Under the pieces are notes generated by a model. That model made no database searches. It was not told the DNA's origin and saw only the letters and a program-made list of their open reading frames with translations. Of a stretch of DNA of 8,193 nt, positions 6,750 to 8,193 are shown in pieces (the stretch's first letter is position 1; the number at the start of each line of letters is the position of its first letter). Location: positions 1 to 8,193 of the forward strand of contig CAKRAY010000061.1 in NCBI GenBank assembly GCA_934296355.1, read 5' to 3'. The DNA comes from an uncultured Clostridia bacterium. Its GTDB lineage: Bacteria; Bacillota; Clostridia; Christensenellales; DTU072. Both the position numbers and the translations under genes were made by a program.

Positions 6750-8193
6750 CAATTATACGCTAAGTTTTTCGAGAGCGACAAAAAGAAGATGTTTTCTAAT
6801 TATACTTACTTATCTACCATTACTTTTTCTTTGCATAGCGCATAGGTTTGTTTTGCAAATCGACGCGTTTTTAATTGCGCGACTGTCTTACGCGATAGTT
6901 TGGAGTATAGCGTTTTTTATTATATTTGTTACTGAAAAATATCGTTATAAATTCACGAAACGAGGAACCGTCGCCTATATTTTAGCGAACGTAATAAATA
7001 TAATTTTGACAATCGGATTGGTTACGGTTATGCAAATCTTTGCCAAAGACTATACATATTTTAGCGAAGCGGCCGCCATACTTATTACGCCATTTTCGTA
7101 TGGTATAACGTTATTTGTTATCAATCCGTATTATATAAAAAAGAACGACGCTTTTATCCGTGAACAAATCAAGAAATTGAATTCTATTAAACCCATCAAA
7201 ATCGCTATTACCGGAAGTTTCGGCAAAACCGGGTGTAAGAATATATTAACTTCTTTATTATTGAAAAAATATCGCGTTTACGCAACGCAAGGGAATTATA
7301 ATACGCCTATGGGAATCGCATTGGCGATTAAAGAAATGCCGACTAATACGGAAGTCTTTATAATGGAGTTCGGCGCGCGTAAAAAAGGCGATATAGCGGA
7401 GTTGTGTAAACTCTACGAACCAGATTACGGAATCATTGTCGGTGTTACGGGTCAACATTTGGAAACGTTCGGTTCTGTAAGTAACGTCGCGAGAGAAAAA
7501 TGCGAACTTGCGAATATTATTGAAAAAAATTGCGGTTTAATTGTCTATAACGCCGATGATGAATTATTATCTGAGTTACTATCGGATAAAAAATGTTGTT
7601 TGTCGGTAGGCAATAGCGAAGACGACGACGTGTTTGTATCGAATGTTACGGAAAGTTACGACAAAACAACGTTTTCTATAAAAGTTTTATCGTGCGTTAA
7701 CGACTACGAAACTCGATTGTTAGGAGAGCATAACGCTAAAAATATAGCGTTATGCGTTGCTATGGCAACAAATATAACAAAAGAATATGCTGATTTTTCA
7801 ACCGAGATTTCGGGACTTACTCCGAGCGAACACAGATTGCAATATCTGTTTTTGAACGGAATACACATAATAGACGACGGCTATAACGCGAATATAATCG
7901 GCGTTAAAAACGCGATTAAGATTTTAAGTTTGTTTCAGAATAAAAAAATTATCGTTACGCAAGGAATTGTCGAAGCCGGTAAATTAACTAAAAAAATAAA
8001 TATGGAGATAGGAAAAGAGGTTGCGTCCGTGGTCGACGTTGCCGTTTGTTGCGGCGTGAATGCGCGACTAATTATGAAAGGTTTAAGGCAAGCGCGATTT
8101 AGCGGAGAGATTATTAAATGTAAAGATACCGGCGGAGCGGTTAAGATAATGAGTAAAATTCTGACAGCGGGCGACGCCGTACTTTTACAAAAC
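6670..8193 (+). CDS. MurF-like Mur ligase with N-terminal membrane domain, 3'-partial
   Basis: Open to the right edge; 508 residues are visible. ATG 6670 follows GGGGGA (6659-6664) by five bases. Residues 1-152 are hydrophobic with about five membrane helices (near 2-18, 42-57, 70-87, 101-121, 134-151). The rest is a Mur ligase: ATP loop TGSFGKTG (181-188), GNYNTPMG (208-215), Glu233 in MEFGA, QHLE (262-265), EKCEL with Lys277 in the place of the usually carbamylated Lys, GEHNAKN (352-358), EHRLQ (387-391), DDGYNAN (402-408) and QGIVEAG (431-437). The DD-YNAN and HRL motifs point to the MurF branch, which joins D-Ala-D-Ala to the UDP-MurNAc tripeptide. Whether this protein does that reaction or acts on a membrane-bound substrate is unknown. 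Odd points are Gly188 after GKT where Ser or Thr is usual, and the 80-base out-of-frame overlap with the hydrolase. A murF symbol is withheld because of the membrane fusion. Confidence 0.88.
   Translation, partial: MALTATIIILLTNVIASQKLLVIAQNNNYTLSFSRATKRRCFLIILTYLPLLFLCIAHRFVLQIDAFLIARLSYAIVWSIAFFIIFVTEKYRYKFTKRGTVAYILANVINIILTIGLVTVMQIFAKDYTYFSEAAAILITPFSYGITLFVINPYYIKKNDAFIREQIKKLNSIKPIKIAITGSFGKTGCKNILTSLLLKKYRVYATQGNYNTPMGIALAIKEMPTNTEVFIMEFGARKKGDIAELCKLYEPDYGIIVGVTGQHLETFGSVSNVAREKCELANIIEKNCGLIVYNADDELLSELLSDKKCCLSVGNSEDDDVFVSNVTESYDKTTFSIKVLSCVNDYETRLLGEHNAKNIALCVAMATNITKEYADFSTEISGLTPSEHRLQYLFLNGIHIIDDGYNANIIGVKNAIKILSLFQNKKIIVTQGIVEAGKLTKKINMEIGKEVASVVDVAVCCGVNARLIMKGLRQARFSGEIIKCKDTGGAVKIMSKILTAGDAVLLQN

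Overview
The window looks like a stretch of chromosome from an uncultured, AT-rich Firmicutes-type bacterium, most likely a gut clostridium. The grounds are an FMN riboswitch in front of an ECF-type riboflavin transporter gene, Shine-Dalgarno sites of the AGGAG kind, the tsaE-tsaB-rimI gene order, and a membrane-tethered Mur ligase. The lineage call is inference from gene content only. All recognised genes are on the + strand.

Region 1 (2-3616) is the 3' part of a very large gene entering from the left edge. Its product appears to be an extracellular, tyrosine- and aspartate-rich beta protein. It has several LamG/concanavalin-like segments and at least three blocks of short Tyr-rich 'YY' modules. 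No cell-wall or membrane anchor is visible at the C-terminus.

Region 2 (about 3632-3846) is a complete regulatory leader. It has a perfect TTGACA -35 box with a 17-nt spacer to TACTAT, a full FMN (RFN) aptamer, an intrinsic terminator and a strong ribosome binding site. The 5' edge of the aptamer can pair with the 5' arm of the terminator, which gives a ready ON/OFF switch.

Region 3 (3847-8193) is a tight co-directional run: ribU (riboflavin S-component), tsaE, tsaB, rimI, an alpha/beta hydrolase, and a MurF-like ligase with an N-terminal multi-pass membrane domain that runs off the right edge. Junctions are +7, -4, +2, +9 and -80 bases. With no obvious internal promoter, the whole run may be one transcript under FMN attenuation, linking flavin uptake, the tRNA t6A modification machinery, ribosomal protein acetylation and cell-wall assembly.

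The two oddest gene-level features are the hydrolase start and its 3' overlap. The hydrolase has no ATG, GTG or TTG start that keeps its first conserved motif; the best start is a CTG six bases after AGGAG. Its last 26 codons are overprinted on the first membrane helix of the Mur ligase. No CRISPR array, insertion sequence, tRNA or rRNA gene was seen, and no gene-free stretch exceeds 300 bases.
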